Shown piece after piece: positions 7,371 to 15,142 of a stretch of DNA of 34,826 nt (positions within the stretch are counted from its first letter, which is position 1; every line of letters begins with the position of its first letter). This DNA is from Anaerolineaceae bacterium. Lineage in GTDB: Bacteria > Chloroflexota > Anaerolineae > Anaerolineales > Villigracilaceae. The position numbers and the translations under genes were made by a program. Below the pieces are notes generated by a model, which saw nothing but the letters and a program-made list of their open reading frames with translations, ran no database searches and was not told where the DNA came from. The DNA lies in contig VFJR01000104.1 of NCBI GenBank assembly GCA_009885945.1, positions 1-34,826 of the forward strand, written 5' to 3'.

Positions 7371-8520
7371 ATTTGGGGCGCTTTGCCAGCGTGACCGTAA
7401 TGTCTACTTTTTCACTGCCTCGTAAAACGGTAAGTACGACAGTATCGCCGGGAGATTTGTTAGCAATAAGATAGGCAAGCAATTCATCAAAGCGCCGAAT
7501 CGATTTACCATCAATGGCGATAATAAGGTCGCCGCCTGCTTTTAAGGAGGAACTAGCTGTAGATTGTGTGCCTGCTTTTACGCCTGCTTTATCAGCGGGA
7601 CCGCCCGGAACTACGTTGGTCACATAAGCGCCGGTAAAAGAGGTAAGGCCTAGCGCTTCTTTTTCTGCAAGCCCAAAATCATCCATGGATGCAACACCTA
7701 GATAAGGATAATCATAGTGTCCATCACGAATCAGGAAAGGCACTACGCGTGCAACAACATTTGCGGAGATAGCAAAGCCAATGCCTGAATTAACAGGGTC
7801 GCCAGTTTCGTTATAGTTTGTGGTGCGAATGGCGCGGTTGACGCCGATCACTTCGCTGGCTGTGTTAAATAAGGGACCGCCAGAGTTGCCGGGGTTAATA
7901 GCCGCGTCTGTTTGAATGATGTCGCCAGCGGTAAAGAAGCCGCCGGTGGGTGAACTGTGAATTGAATCTAATGTTCTGCCAAGGGCAGAGACAATACCAA
8001 CCGTCATGGTGCCATCCAAGCCAAAGGGGTTGCCAACTGCTACGACGGTTTGACCAACCTTGAGCTGGGATGAATCGCCAATTGGAAGGGGATGAAGCTC
8101 TGATGCTGGGGCGTCCACTTTTACAACGGCAATGTCTGAGTCAAGATCTGCGCCAATGACTGTGCCGTAGGTTTTGAAGCCGCTCATGAAGTGTACTTCC
8201 ACCTCTACTGCGCCTTCAATGACATGAAAGTTGGTGATGATGTGTCCCAAAGAATCAAATACAAAACCAGAGCCTAACGAGCCGCTGTCTTTTGTGGTGA
8301 CTCGTAATGAGACGATGCCGGGGCTGACGTTTTCATACAAACTGACCAGCGCATCCTGATTGGCGGCTGGATTTTGGCTGGGTAGCGATGAAGCAGGCGT
8401 GGATGGGAGTTGAATGGAGGTGGATGTGGGCACCACGGGCGATTCGGTAAAGTTGGGCGCGGCACATGCGAGGATGGTAGCCATTAAGATAATAGCCGCA
8501 AGACTTATTCTTTTTTTCAT
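7369..8520 (-). CDS. HtrA/DegP-like serine protease lipoprotein with one PDZ domain
   Basis: Degrades or refolds damaged exported proteins outside the cytoplasmic membrane. The 383-residue protein starts with a lipoprotein-type signal (MKKRISLAAIILMATILAC; lipidation Cys19), then a Pro/Thr/Ser linker (about 23-55). The trypsin-like domain has the full triad: His99 in TNFHVIEG, Asp129 in DSDIAVVKV, Ser213 in NPGNSGGP. A single PDZ domain follows (YLGVASMD to the C-terminus) with GAYVTNVVPGGPADKAGVKAG and GGDLIIAIDGKSIRRFDEL. The frame extends upstream to 8601, but the ATG at 8520 has AGGAG 6 bases before it and opens the signal peptide. It lies 117 bases downstream of the DnaJ-like gene, same strand. 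Confidence 0.94.
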   Translation of the reverse strand: MKKRISLAAIILMATILACAAPNFTESPVVPTSTSIQLPSTPASSLPSQNPAANQDALVSLYENVSPGIVSLRVTTKDSGSLGSGFVFDSLGHIITNFHVIEGAVEVEVHFMSGFKTYGTVIGADLDSDIAVVKVDAPASELHPLPIGDSSQLKVGQTVVAVGNPFGLDGTMTVGIVSALGRTLDSIHSSPTGGFFTAGDIIQTDAAINPGNSGGPLFNTASEVIGVNRAIRTTNYNETGDPVNSGIGFAISANVVARVVPFLIRDGHYDYPYLGVASMDDFGLAEKEALGLTSFTGAYVTNVVPGGPADKAGVKAGTQSTASSSLKAGGDLIIAIDGKSIRRFDELLAYLIANKSPGDTVVLTVLRGSEKVDITVTLAKRPK

Positions 8521-8637
8521 GTAGTCTCCTAAAGGGTAGTATTTACGATCAAGGATTTGCTTTGGTTTTTTTAGTTGGCAAATGGGTTTACACAAAATCA
8601 AACAGCAAGCTGTTTGATTCCAGAGTCAAATCAACCC

Positions 8638-9549
8638 CTAAAACTTAATCCGAGAGGCTTCTTCTAATAATTCTTTTTGCTTGTCAGAAAGATAACGCGG
8701 AACCTGAACTTTGACGCGCACATATAGGTCGCCTTTCTTTTTTATATCTTTTAAGTGAGGCATTCCGCGTCCTGCCAAACGAAAGACTTGTTCTGGCTGT
8801 GTGCCGGCGGGGATATTTAATTTTATTACTTTACCATCGGGCGTCTTTACATCTGCATCACCGCCAATGATCGCAGTGAAGACATCTACATTGGCGGTAA
8901 CATGTAAATTTTCACCATCAAGAGTTACGCCATCTTGCTCCAGAATTTCTATTACTAAATAAAGATCAATGCCATTGGGGCCGGCACCTGCCACGCGCAC
9001 TTTTGAGCCAGTCTTTACACCCGCAGGAATGCGCACGTTTATTTTTTTATGCTCACTTTGCAGATGACGTGTTGCTCCGAGGTAAGCCTCTTCTAATGAA
9101 ATTTGGAGCGCTTGTTGATAGCCCTGCGGCTGCCCTGCGCTTGATGATGCGCCTGCGTTACTGCCGCCAAACATACTGCGAAAGAAATCAGAAAAGCCGC
9201 CGCTGCCGCCAAACATATTTTCTATATCTCTAGGGTCTACACGTCCGCCGCCACGATTTGAATTGGCAGCCCATTCATCCCAATTGAAATCAGCACCGCG
9301 TCCACCGCCGCCGCGAGTATTCCAATCTGCATACGCATTCCCAAGGCGGTCGTATTGCGCGCGTTTCTTATCATCACTTAATACTTGATACGCCTCATTG
9401 ATTTCTTTAAAGCGATCTTCAGCCGGCTTATCGCCGGGGTTTTTGTCTGGATGATATTTCATCGCCAATTTGCGATACGCCTTGCGAATTTCATCAGCAT
9501 CCATGCCGCGCGCCACGCCTAAAATCTTATAATAATCTTTGTAGTCCAT
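8638..9549 (-). CDS. CbpA-like DnaJ co-chaperone (J domain plus substrate-binding C-terminal domains, no zinc finger)
   Basis: Stimulates DnaK ATPase and delivers unfolded clients. The 303 residues include an N-terminal J domain ([34 protein letters not shown]) with the essential HPD motif, then a Gly/Asn/Arg-rich region ([10 protein letters not shown] to [16 protein letters not shown]), then two DnaJ C-terminal beta domains ([52 protein letters not shown]). The cysteine-rich zinc finger of DnaJ is missing, so it is the CbpA/DnaJ-type II class. The ATG has AAGGA 4 bases upstream. It likely forms a stress unit with the downstream HtrA gene. No DnaK or GrpE is nearby. Confidence 0.94.
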   Translation of the reverse strand: MDYKDYYKILGVARGMDADEIRKAYRKLAMKYHPDKNPGDKPAEDRFKEINEAYQVLSDDKKRAQYDRLGNAYADWNTRGGGGRGADFNWDEWAANSNRGGGRVDPRDIENMFGGSGGFSDFFRSMFGGSNAGASSSAGQPQGYQQALQISLEEAYLGATRHLQSEHKKINVRIPAGVKTGSKVRVAGAGPNGIDLYLVIEILEQDGVTLDGENLHVTANVDVFTAIIGGDADVKTPDGKVIKLNIPAGTQPEQVFRLAGRGMPHLKDIKKKGDLYVRVKVQVPRYLSDKQKELLEEASRIKF

Positions 9550-9658
9550 ATTATCCTTATTATGCCCCGCGCCCGTCCAGAGTCAAGCATATCTACACAG
9601 GACTAATACAATTCTAATTATGAAGAACATAATATGATAAAGTTACAAACACGGAGAA

Positions 9659-10243
9659 ATGATGGAATCAATTTGCGTTTTTTGCGGATCATCAGATGCG
9701 GTTCACCTCGACTTTATAGCTGGGGCGCGCTCAATGGGCGTTACCCTCGCTGAAAGCGGGATTCGCCTCGTCTATGGCGGTGGTAAGACTGGCTTAATGG
9801 GCGCTATAGCAAATGCAGTCTTAGAAGCAGGCGGAGAAGCAATTGGCGTCATCATTCCTTCGATGAATACACCAGCAGTTGCCCATTCCACCCTCACCCG
9901 CCTAGAGATTGCAGAAAATATGCACGCTCGCAAAGCGCGCATGCACGAACTTTCTGACGCGTTTATTGCCATGCCCGGCGGATACGGCACCTGGGACGAA
10001 TTGTTTGAAGCGCTGACTTGGTCGCAAATCGGCTCACATCAAAAACCCGTAGGCTTGCTTAACATTCGAAATTACTACAACCCATTACTTGCGGCAATTG
10101 ACCATGCTGTTAATGAGGGCTTTATTTTCAAAGAACATCGCAACTCCTTATCTTGTGAAACTGACCCTAAACAACTACTGGCATCTTTAAACGAATATGA
10201 CCATCCACATGCTGCAGTCAAACGCTGGATGAAGGAAGAATAG
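9659..10243 (+). CDS. LOG-family protein (TIGR00730-type, putative nucleoside 5'-monophosphate phosphoribohydrolase)
   Basis: A 194-residue Rossmann-fold protein with CVFCGSSD at the N-terminus, YGGGKTGLMGAIANAVL, and the PGGYGTWDELFEALTW motif (PGGxGTxxE), the signature of the LOG family. The family is mis-called lysine decarboxylase in older annotations; characterised members hydrolyse nucleoside 5'-monophosphates (including cytokinin ribotides) to base plus ribose 5-phosphate. Two consecutive ATGs occur (9659 and 9662); GGAG at 9653-9656 sits better with 9662. The stop is followed after one base by the TTG start of the transporter gene, so the two are coupled. Confidence 0.92.
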   Translation: MMESICVFCGSSDAVHLDFIAGARSMGVTLAESGIRLVYGGGKTGLMGAIANAVLEAGGEAIGVIIPSMNTPAVAHSTLTRLEIAENMHARKARMHELSDAFIAMPGGYGTWDELFEALTWSQIGSHQKPVGLLNIRNYYNPLLAAIDHAVNEGFIFKEHRNSLSCETDPKQLLASLNEYDHPHAAVKRWMKEE

Positions 10244-10244
10244 T

Positions 10245-11162
10245 TTGTCTGCCAGCCTTCTGTTCTCTACATTCTTTAATAACCTATTCCCTATTTTGTT
10301 GATCAGCGGCGCGGGCTTTATCATTGGCAAAACTCTGCCCATTGATCCGCGCTCGCTGGGGCGGGTTATTTTTTATATATTTAGCCCCATCCTTGTTTTT
10401 GATTTATTGATCAATAGTCAGTTAAATTGGAATGATGCGCTTGCTACTGTTTCATTCACAATAATTATTATATTAACATTAAGTCTGCTTGGTTTTTTGA
10501 CTGCTGTACTATTCAAATTGAATCGTCAACAAACCTTGGCAGTAGCGCTTGTGTCAGGCTTTGGCAATAACGGAAATTTTGGTTTGCCTGTTGTTTTGTT
10601 TGCTTTTGGCAACAGTGCTCTCGAATACGCCATGATTTATTTTGTGACAACCGCGCTATTATTTAATACCTTTGGAGTGTTGATCGCATCATTGGGACAA
10701 GCTGATCTAAAAACTGCATTACTTGGCATTATTAAAGTGCCGACAGTATATGCTGTATTATTTGCCGTCACTTTAAATTGGCTTGATATTCATTTGGCTT
10801 TGCCTCTTAAGCGTACGGTAGACCTTGCTTCTGGAGGTTCGATTCCATTAATGCTGGTGTTACTAGGCGTGGAGTTAAGCCGTTCCAACTGGTCGCATAA
10901 TTTGCGCGCCATTGGCGTTGGTTCGTTCATGCGCCTGGTTGCGGGTCCTGCAATGGGTTTACTGATTGCTGGCTTACTCGGTTTGCAGGGTGATGCGCGG
11001 CAGTCTTCAGTGATTCAAGCTGCTATGCCTGCCGCGGTTAATAACAGTGTGATTGCTACCGAATTTAATCTTGAGCCGCAGCTTGTGACAGCCATTGTAT
11101 TGGTCAGCACAATATTAAGCCCGCTGACGCTGACACCTTTGATCGTGTTGTTGGCGGGATGA
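10245..11162 (+). CDS. AEC-family (auxin efflux carrier/malate permease-like) transporter
   Basis: A 305-residue integral membrane protein with about 10 hydrophobic segments in two halves, typical of the AEC/Mem_trans family of secondary transporters. Key region: LVSGFGNNGNFGLPVVLFAFG, matching the conserved GNxGNxGLP motif, and the later MPAAVNNSVIATEF crossover-type stretch. The start is TTG at 10245, with AGGA at 10233-10236 inside the end of the previous gene. Substrate is not predictable; bacterial members move organic acids or amino acids. No binding protein or regulator is adjacent. Confidence 0.9.
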   Translation: MSASLLFSTFFNNLFPILLISGAGFIIGKTLPIDPRSLGRVIFYIFSPILVFDLLINSQLNWNDALATVSFTIIIILTLSLLGFLTAVLFKLNRQQTLAVALVSGFGNNGNFGLPVVLFAFGNSALEYAMIYFVTTALLFNTFGVLIASLGQADLKTALLGIIKVPTVYAVLFAVTLNWLDIHLALPLKRTVDLASGGSIPLMLVLLGVELSRSNWSHNLRAIGVGSFMRLVAGPAMGLLIAGLLGLQGDARQSSVIQAAMPAAVNNSVIATEFNLEPQLVTAIVLVSTILSPLTLTPLIVLLAG

Positions 11163-11165
11163 TTT

Positions 11166-11187
11166 GTACATCAGCATGCTGATGTAC
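11166..11187. repeat. Perfect 22-bp palindrome in the transporter-peptidase gap
   Basis: GTACATCAGCA followed directly by its reverse complement, four bases after the transporter stop and about 28 bases before the next ATG. No T-tract follows on the plus strand (TCCAAAAAAA does), so it is not an obvious terminator. It could be an operator or a short processed hairpin. Confidence 0.6.
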
Positions 11188-11215
11188 TCCAAAAAAATAC
11201 TCCAAAAGGTTAATT

Positions 11216-12424
11216 ATGAATCGTAAACTCAAACTTCTTTTTATTTCAACCACAGTGTTGACACTGCTGATGGGCACGAATCAGGTTCGGGCGCAGGCAG
11301 GAATCGAGTTGTTAAATGCGCGGGCTTCGCATCACTTTGGGGCAGATATCACGTTCGAGGCGCAGATCCAGTCTTCGATTCAAATTCAAGAAGTAAATTT
11401 ATTATTCCGTGAGACGCGTGAAGAAACCACGCGCGTTGAAAAACTGGAGCGTGACGCAAATGGAAATGTGCGTTTTCAATTTGATGCTTCGCAAAAAATA
11501 TTCCCGCCATTTAGCTGGATCGAATTTTGGTATCAGGTGACGCTCACTGATGGAAGCGCGTATGCCAGCGATCCTATTTCTTATTTTTATAGTGATAATC
11601 GTTTCACGTGGCGAGAAAATAAAGAAGGACCTGTCACCATTCATTGGTACGATGGCGATGATGCTTTTGCGCGCAATGCTTTGGATGTTGCAGGCAGTGG
11701 TCTATTGGGTATGAAAGAAGTTGTTCCGTTAGTGCTGGATAAGCCGTTTGATATTTATATTTATTCCACGAATCAGGATTTGCAAGGCGCGTTGGAGCTT
11801 GGCGGGCATCAATGGATTGGCGCACATGCAGACCCGGCTTTGGGTGTCGTGATGGTGGTGGTACAGCCCGGCGACCGCCAAAATATTCAAATGGAAATTG
11901 AACTGCCGCATGAATTAACGCATGTGATGATGTATCGTTCTTTAGGAGATGGCTACGCAAGATTGCCAGCCTGGTTTCGTGAAGGTGTGGCGTCTATGAT
12001 GGAGAAATATCCTAATACTGATTATGCACAGGCGTTGAAAATTGCGACTAATAATAAATCTTTGATTTCCATCACTGATTTGTGCGCTTCCTTCCCCACG
12101 GATGCCGGACGCGCCTTTCTAGCGTATGCCGAAGCTCAATCATTTACCACCTACTTGCGCGACACGTATGGCGTCACCCGCTTCCACGCTTTGACTCAAG
12201 CGTATGCAGATGGTATGAGTTGTGAAGTGGGCGCAACGTATGCCATTGGACTGCCGTTAAGTTTGTTGGAACGTAATTGGAGTCAATCTGTGCTTGGGCA
12301 GGACGCAACGGTTGTAGCTGTAAATAACATGTCCCCTTATCTTATTTTATTGGGCTTGATCATGTTTGTGCCGTTGTGGGGCGCGATTGAAGTGTTACGT
12401 GGACGTACTAACCGTGCAGGTTAA
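11216..12424 (+). CDS. Membrane-anchored zinc metallopeptidase, peptidase MA-like (gluzincin)
   Basis: The 402-residue protein begins with a signal peptide (MNRKLKLLFISTTVLTLLMGTNQVRAQ) and ends with one transmembrane helix (about 378-393) followed by a basic tail, so the catalytic part is outside. A beta-rich N-terminal half (about 30-145) precedes a peptidase region with HELTH at 232-236 and the downstream Glu256 in LPAWFREGVASMME, the gluzincin arrangement of the peptidase_MA_2 family. A ribosome binding site is weak (AAAAGG about 5 bases before ATG). It is 54 bases after the transporter, possibly co-transcribed. The biological substrate is not known. Confidence 0.88.
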   Translation: MNRKLKLLFISTTVLTLLMGTNQVRAQAGIELLNARASHHFGADITFEAQIQSSIQIQEVNLLFRETREETTRVEKLERDANGNVRFQFDASQKIFPPFSWIEFWYQVTLTDGSAYASDPISYFYSDNRFTWRENKEGPVTIHWYDGDDAFARNALDVAGSGLLGMKEVVPLVLDKPFDIYIYSTNQDLQGALELGGHQWIGAHADPALGVVMVVVQPGDRQNIQMEIELPHELTHVMMYRSLGDGYARLPAWFREGVASMMEKYPNTDYAQALKIATNNKSLISITDLCASFPTDAGRAFLAYAEAQSFTTYLRDTYGVTRFHALTQAYADGMSCEVGATYAIGLPLSLLERNWSQSVLGQDATVVAVNNMSPYLILLGLIMFVPLWGAIEVLRGRTNRAG

Positions 12425-12458
12425 TGCATTAAACGTTCAACGTTAAAACGTGCGAATG

Positions 12459-13166
12459 TTATGAAAACCCCAATCCTCTCTCCTTCAAAGAAACCCACTT
12501 GCCCTGACCAATCACCAAATGATCCAAGACATCTACATCCAATAACTTACCAGATTGCACAATCGCGCGGGTGACCGCCACATCATCGGGGCTGGGGGTT
12601 GGGTCTCCGCTGGGGTGATTGTGAATCACGATGATGGCTGATGCATTCTTGCGAATAGCTTCCTTGAAGATTTCGCCCACGCGCACTTGCGATGAATTGA
12701 CCGAGCCTTTGTATACTTCTACGGTTTCTAGCACACGATTTCTTCTATCCAATAGCATCACGCGCAAATGTTCCTGCTCCAAAGCAGACATGTCATATTG
12801 AACCAATGCCGCCGCATCTGCAGGGCTGTTAATGGCTGGGCGTTCTTCAGGGGATTCGAGTGTTAAGCGTCTGCCCAATTCGATGGCGGCTTTGATCTGC
12901 GCGGCTTTTGCTTCTCCTAAGCCGTGTTGATCTGTTAATTCTTTAAACGGCGCGCGATGTAAGCCAATTAGCCCGCCAAAATTTTGTAATAATCTTTGTC
13001 CTACTTCTACGGCATTTTCACCGCGCACGCCCACGCGCAAAAGAATGGCGATTAATTCTGCGTTGGTTAATGCCTGCGGTCCCAGCGCTTGCAATCTCTC
13101 GCGCGGGCGTTCTGATTCGTTCAAATCTGTGATGCGGTAAATGGGTTTTGGGTTGGTTTCTGTCAT
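12459..13166 (-). CDS. radC: RadC family JAB-domain protein
   Basis: A 235-residue protein with an N-terminal helix-hairpin-helix-like region ([46 protein letters not shown]) and a C-terminal JAB/MPN metalloprotease-like domain with [14 protein letters not shown] (HxHPSGD and Asp, zinc-binding motif). RadC was named for DNA repair, but a direct repair role is disputed; the family is common on chromosomes and mobile DNA. No obvious ribosome binding site is seen before the ATG. It is convergent to the peptidase MA-like gene and 51 bases downstream of the CPBP protease, same strand. Confidence 0.94.
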   Translation of the reverse strand: MTETNPKPIYRITDLNESERPRERLQALGPQALTNAELIAILLRVGVRGENAVEVGQRLLQNFGGLIGLHRAPFKELTDQHGLGEAKAAQIKAAIELGRRLTLESPEERPAINSPADAAALVQYDMSALEQEHLRVMLLDRRNRVLETVEVYKGSVNSSQVRVGEIFKEAIRKNASAIIVIHNHPSGDPTPSPDDVAVTRAIVQSGKLLDVDVLDHLVIGQGKWVSLKERGLGFS

Positions 13167-13217
13167 GGTTTTTTATAAAGTGTGAGGTTGGGGTGATTTT
13201 GATTTCTAGTAGCTTGG

Positions 13218-14105
13218 TCATGATGGAATTAGGGGCTTTGAATGGCGCGTCAAAGTTTCTTTGCCGTAAACACGCAGTAAAACAATCGCAGCTATCCATG
13301 GTAAAACACCATACATCGTTTGGGCTGTCATATTGTTTGAGGACAGAACCAGATAAGACTGTACTGTATTGCTCCATCCGTGCAATAAGATCATTATTAG
13401 TACACTGTTTGTGTTGTTGTAAACCCAAGTGTTGACGATCGTCCATCCAATGATTCCCAAGGTTAACCCGAGCAAAGAAAACGCTAAAGGAGCAATTCCT
13501 GCTTGATAGTTATAGTAAATGATGAAAGGAAAATGCCATATACCCCATAGAATCCCCAAAACCCAACTGGCTGTTTCTGCATTGTAACGGTTTTGTAAAC
13601 GCGGCAGAGCAAACCCGCGCCAACCAGGTTCCTCTGCAATACCTGTAAAAACGAGCATATACAGGAAGAATGGGAGAAAATGCTCAATCGGCAGCTTCAA
13701 TATGTAATTAATTTTTCCACCGCTAGACAATAAACCAATGCCCACGCTGGCAACGCTTAATACAACCGGCAAGCCCAAAGCGATCAAATACCATTTTGCT
13801 CCTACTTTCCATTTTGTACATTGTTTCCAAAGCGTACTTAGCCCATCTTTGCCTTCGAGAATCCAAGTTACTATGATGGCAGAAAAAAGAGGACCCGCCC
13901 CAATCGTAAAAAATCCATACGCTAGAAATTGAGCAGACGATAATTTAAGTTTGAGTAATTCCAGAAAATAAAGGAAATTCGTTTCATTGCTCAAGGTCAT
14001 GTTTTGACGAGATGCAAGGATAATTCCTGTTATTTGCAGTGTCCAGGTGATGGCAAATGCAATGACAAAGAAAGATACTAATGGATAACGTTGGATTGTT
14101 TTCAT
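13218..14105 (-). CDS. CPBP-family intramembrane glutamic/metallo protease (Abi/CAAX-like)
   Basis: A 295-residue polytopic membrane protein (about 7-8 hydrophobic segments). The conserved CPBP motifs are all present: GIAEEPGWRGFALPRLQ (EExxxR), GILWGIWHFPFI (FxxxH-like) and the last LLHGWSN. In bacteria such proteins process lipopeptides, act in bacteriocin self-immunity, or are of unknown function. The start ATG has AAGG about 7 bases upstream. It lies between the TIR gene (64 bases upstream on the same strand) and radC (51 bases downstream), so the three may be one transcript. No prenylation substrate is visible. Confidence 0.9.
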   Translation of the reverse strand: MKTIQRYPLVSFFVIAFAITWTLQITGIILASRQNMTLSNETNFLYFLELLKLKLSSAQFLAYGFFTIGAGPLFSAIIVTWILEGKDGLSTLWKQCTKWKVGAKWYLIALGLPVVLSVASVGIGLLSSGGKINYILKLPIEHFLPFFLYMLVFTGIAEEPGWRGFALPRLQNRYNAETASWVLGILWGIWHFPFIIYYNYQAGIAPLAFSLLGLTLGIIGWTIVNTWVYNNTNSVLIMILLHGWSNTVQSYLVLSSNNMTAQTMYGVLPWIAAIVLLRVYGKETLTRHSKPLIPS

Positions 14106-14169
14106 AATTTTGCCTTGGAGCGCCTTCTATTATATGACGGTTAAAATATTAAACGAGTTAAGTCAGGCT

Positions 14170-14958
14170 TTAAGCGTTTTCTATCCATTGGTTATTATCT
14201 TCAGAAATTCTAAATGAGTAATTGCTAAATTCTATCCCGGGCTTTACGTTGAACCAAATCCTCCTTTTGTTTGTTTCCGGGTCAGTGTCACCTGCTCCAG
14301 TGACCGTATATGCCAGTGATTTTAGTTTTCCTTTAATGCTGTCTGCATCTTTTTCTTCACAAAGCACAAAATGTTTGAAGTTCTTAAAAGGGTCTATGCT
14401 AAAACCAAAAAGAAGGTACGAATCGACAGTTTCAAAATATTTCATTTCGTCGTTTTTATGCCAACCGTAGGTTTCGCCGGCTAAATAGATTTCCAGTCCG
14501 GGGAAAGGGATATGCAAGACAGCATAGTGTTCATCCCTGAAAACTTCTCGGGCGCTCTCATCTAGAATGGAAAGAATATTAGCAACCGATTCTTTTGCAT
14601 TGATCAGAAAGTTTTCGTAAATACGGCTAAATTTTTTGGTCTTTGTAAAGGCTTTTGGGAGTTCACAATCTTCGATCAAGCATGGGAGTAGTTTGATTTT
14701 TCTGTTATGTAATTCTTGATAAAGTGTCTCGTAAATTTCCTGGCGTACCCAAGTGCTTTCTACTGAATGTGGGGAAAGAAATACGATTACATAGTCTGAA
14801 TTCCGTATGTTCTCTTGAATATCTACGGTAATTGGATCTGAGACCAGAAGTTTTGATTCGTCAATCCAGACATCATGTCCAGCGTTCTTGATTTGCCTAA
14901 CTACATCTTGGATTTTCACTTTATCATTATGGGAGTAGGAAATAAAAACTTTTGACAT
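14170..14958 (-). CDS. TIR-domain protein with an unrecognised C-terminal domain
   Basis: Residues 1 to about 130 form a TIR domain: MSKVFISYSHNDKVKIQDVVRQI, GHDVWIDESKLL, SDYVIVFLSPHSVESTWVRQEI. Glu74, in the W-x3-E position after Trp70, matches the catalytic glutamate of NAD-cleaving TIRs. Residues about 140-262 form a separate beta-rich region (GLEIYLAGETYGWHKNDE, KHFVLCEEKDADSIKGKLKSL, RRIWFNVKPGIEFSNYSF) that I do not recognise; it could sense a ligand or partner. No membrane segment. ATG preceded by GGAG 8 bases away. Bacterial TIR proteins are often effectors of antiphage abortive infection, but no sensor partner of a known system (Thoeris, CBASS, Pycsar) is adjacent. A defence role is inference. 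Confidence 0.88.
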   Translation of the reverse strand: MSKVFISYSHNDKVKIQDVVRQIKNAGHDVWIDESKLLVSDPITVDIQENIRNSDYVIVFLSPHSVESTWVRQEIYETLYQELHNRKIKLLPCLIEDCELPKAFTKTKKFSRIYENFLINAKESVANILSILDESAREVFRDEHYAVLHIPFPGLEIYLAGETYGWHKNDEMKYFETVDSYLLFGFSIDPFKNFKHFVLCEEKDADSIKGKLKSLAYTVTGAGDTDPETNKRRIWFNVKPGIEFSNYSFRISEDNNQWIENA

Positions 14959-15142
14959 GCAGTATGCTCCATGAAGGGATAATAGGCTGATGTGTGTAGA
15001 AACCTGAAGAAGCTAAGCAGAAGTAATTTTACACCTTATTAAATATGTAAATATATGATGCTTAAAGTGCCCAATAAACACTTATTCCATTTTCACTTAT
15101 ACGAGGTATGATTGCTAAAATTTTTATACAAAGAGAAATGAT

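Noticed and set aside
13018-13446. 142-residue minus-strand frame bridging radC and the CPBP protease gene
   Set aside because: It overlaps both real genes in another frame and shows no motifs.
15060-15142. Promoter for the M6-type peptidase gene
   Set aside because: A TATGAT-like box occurs near 15106, but no reasonable -35 partner could be found, so no feature was called.
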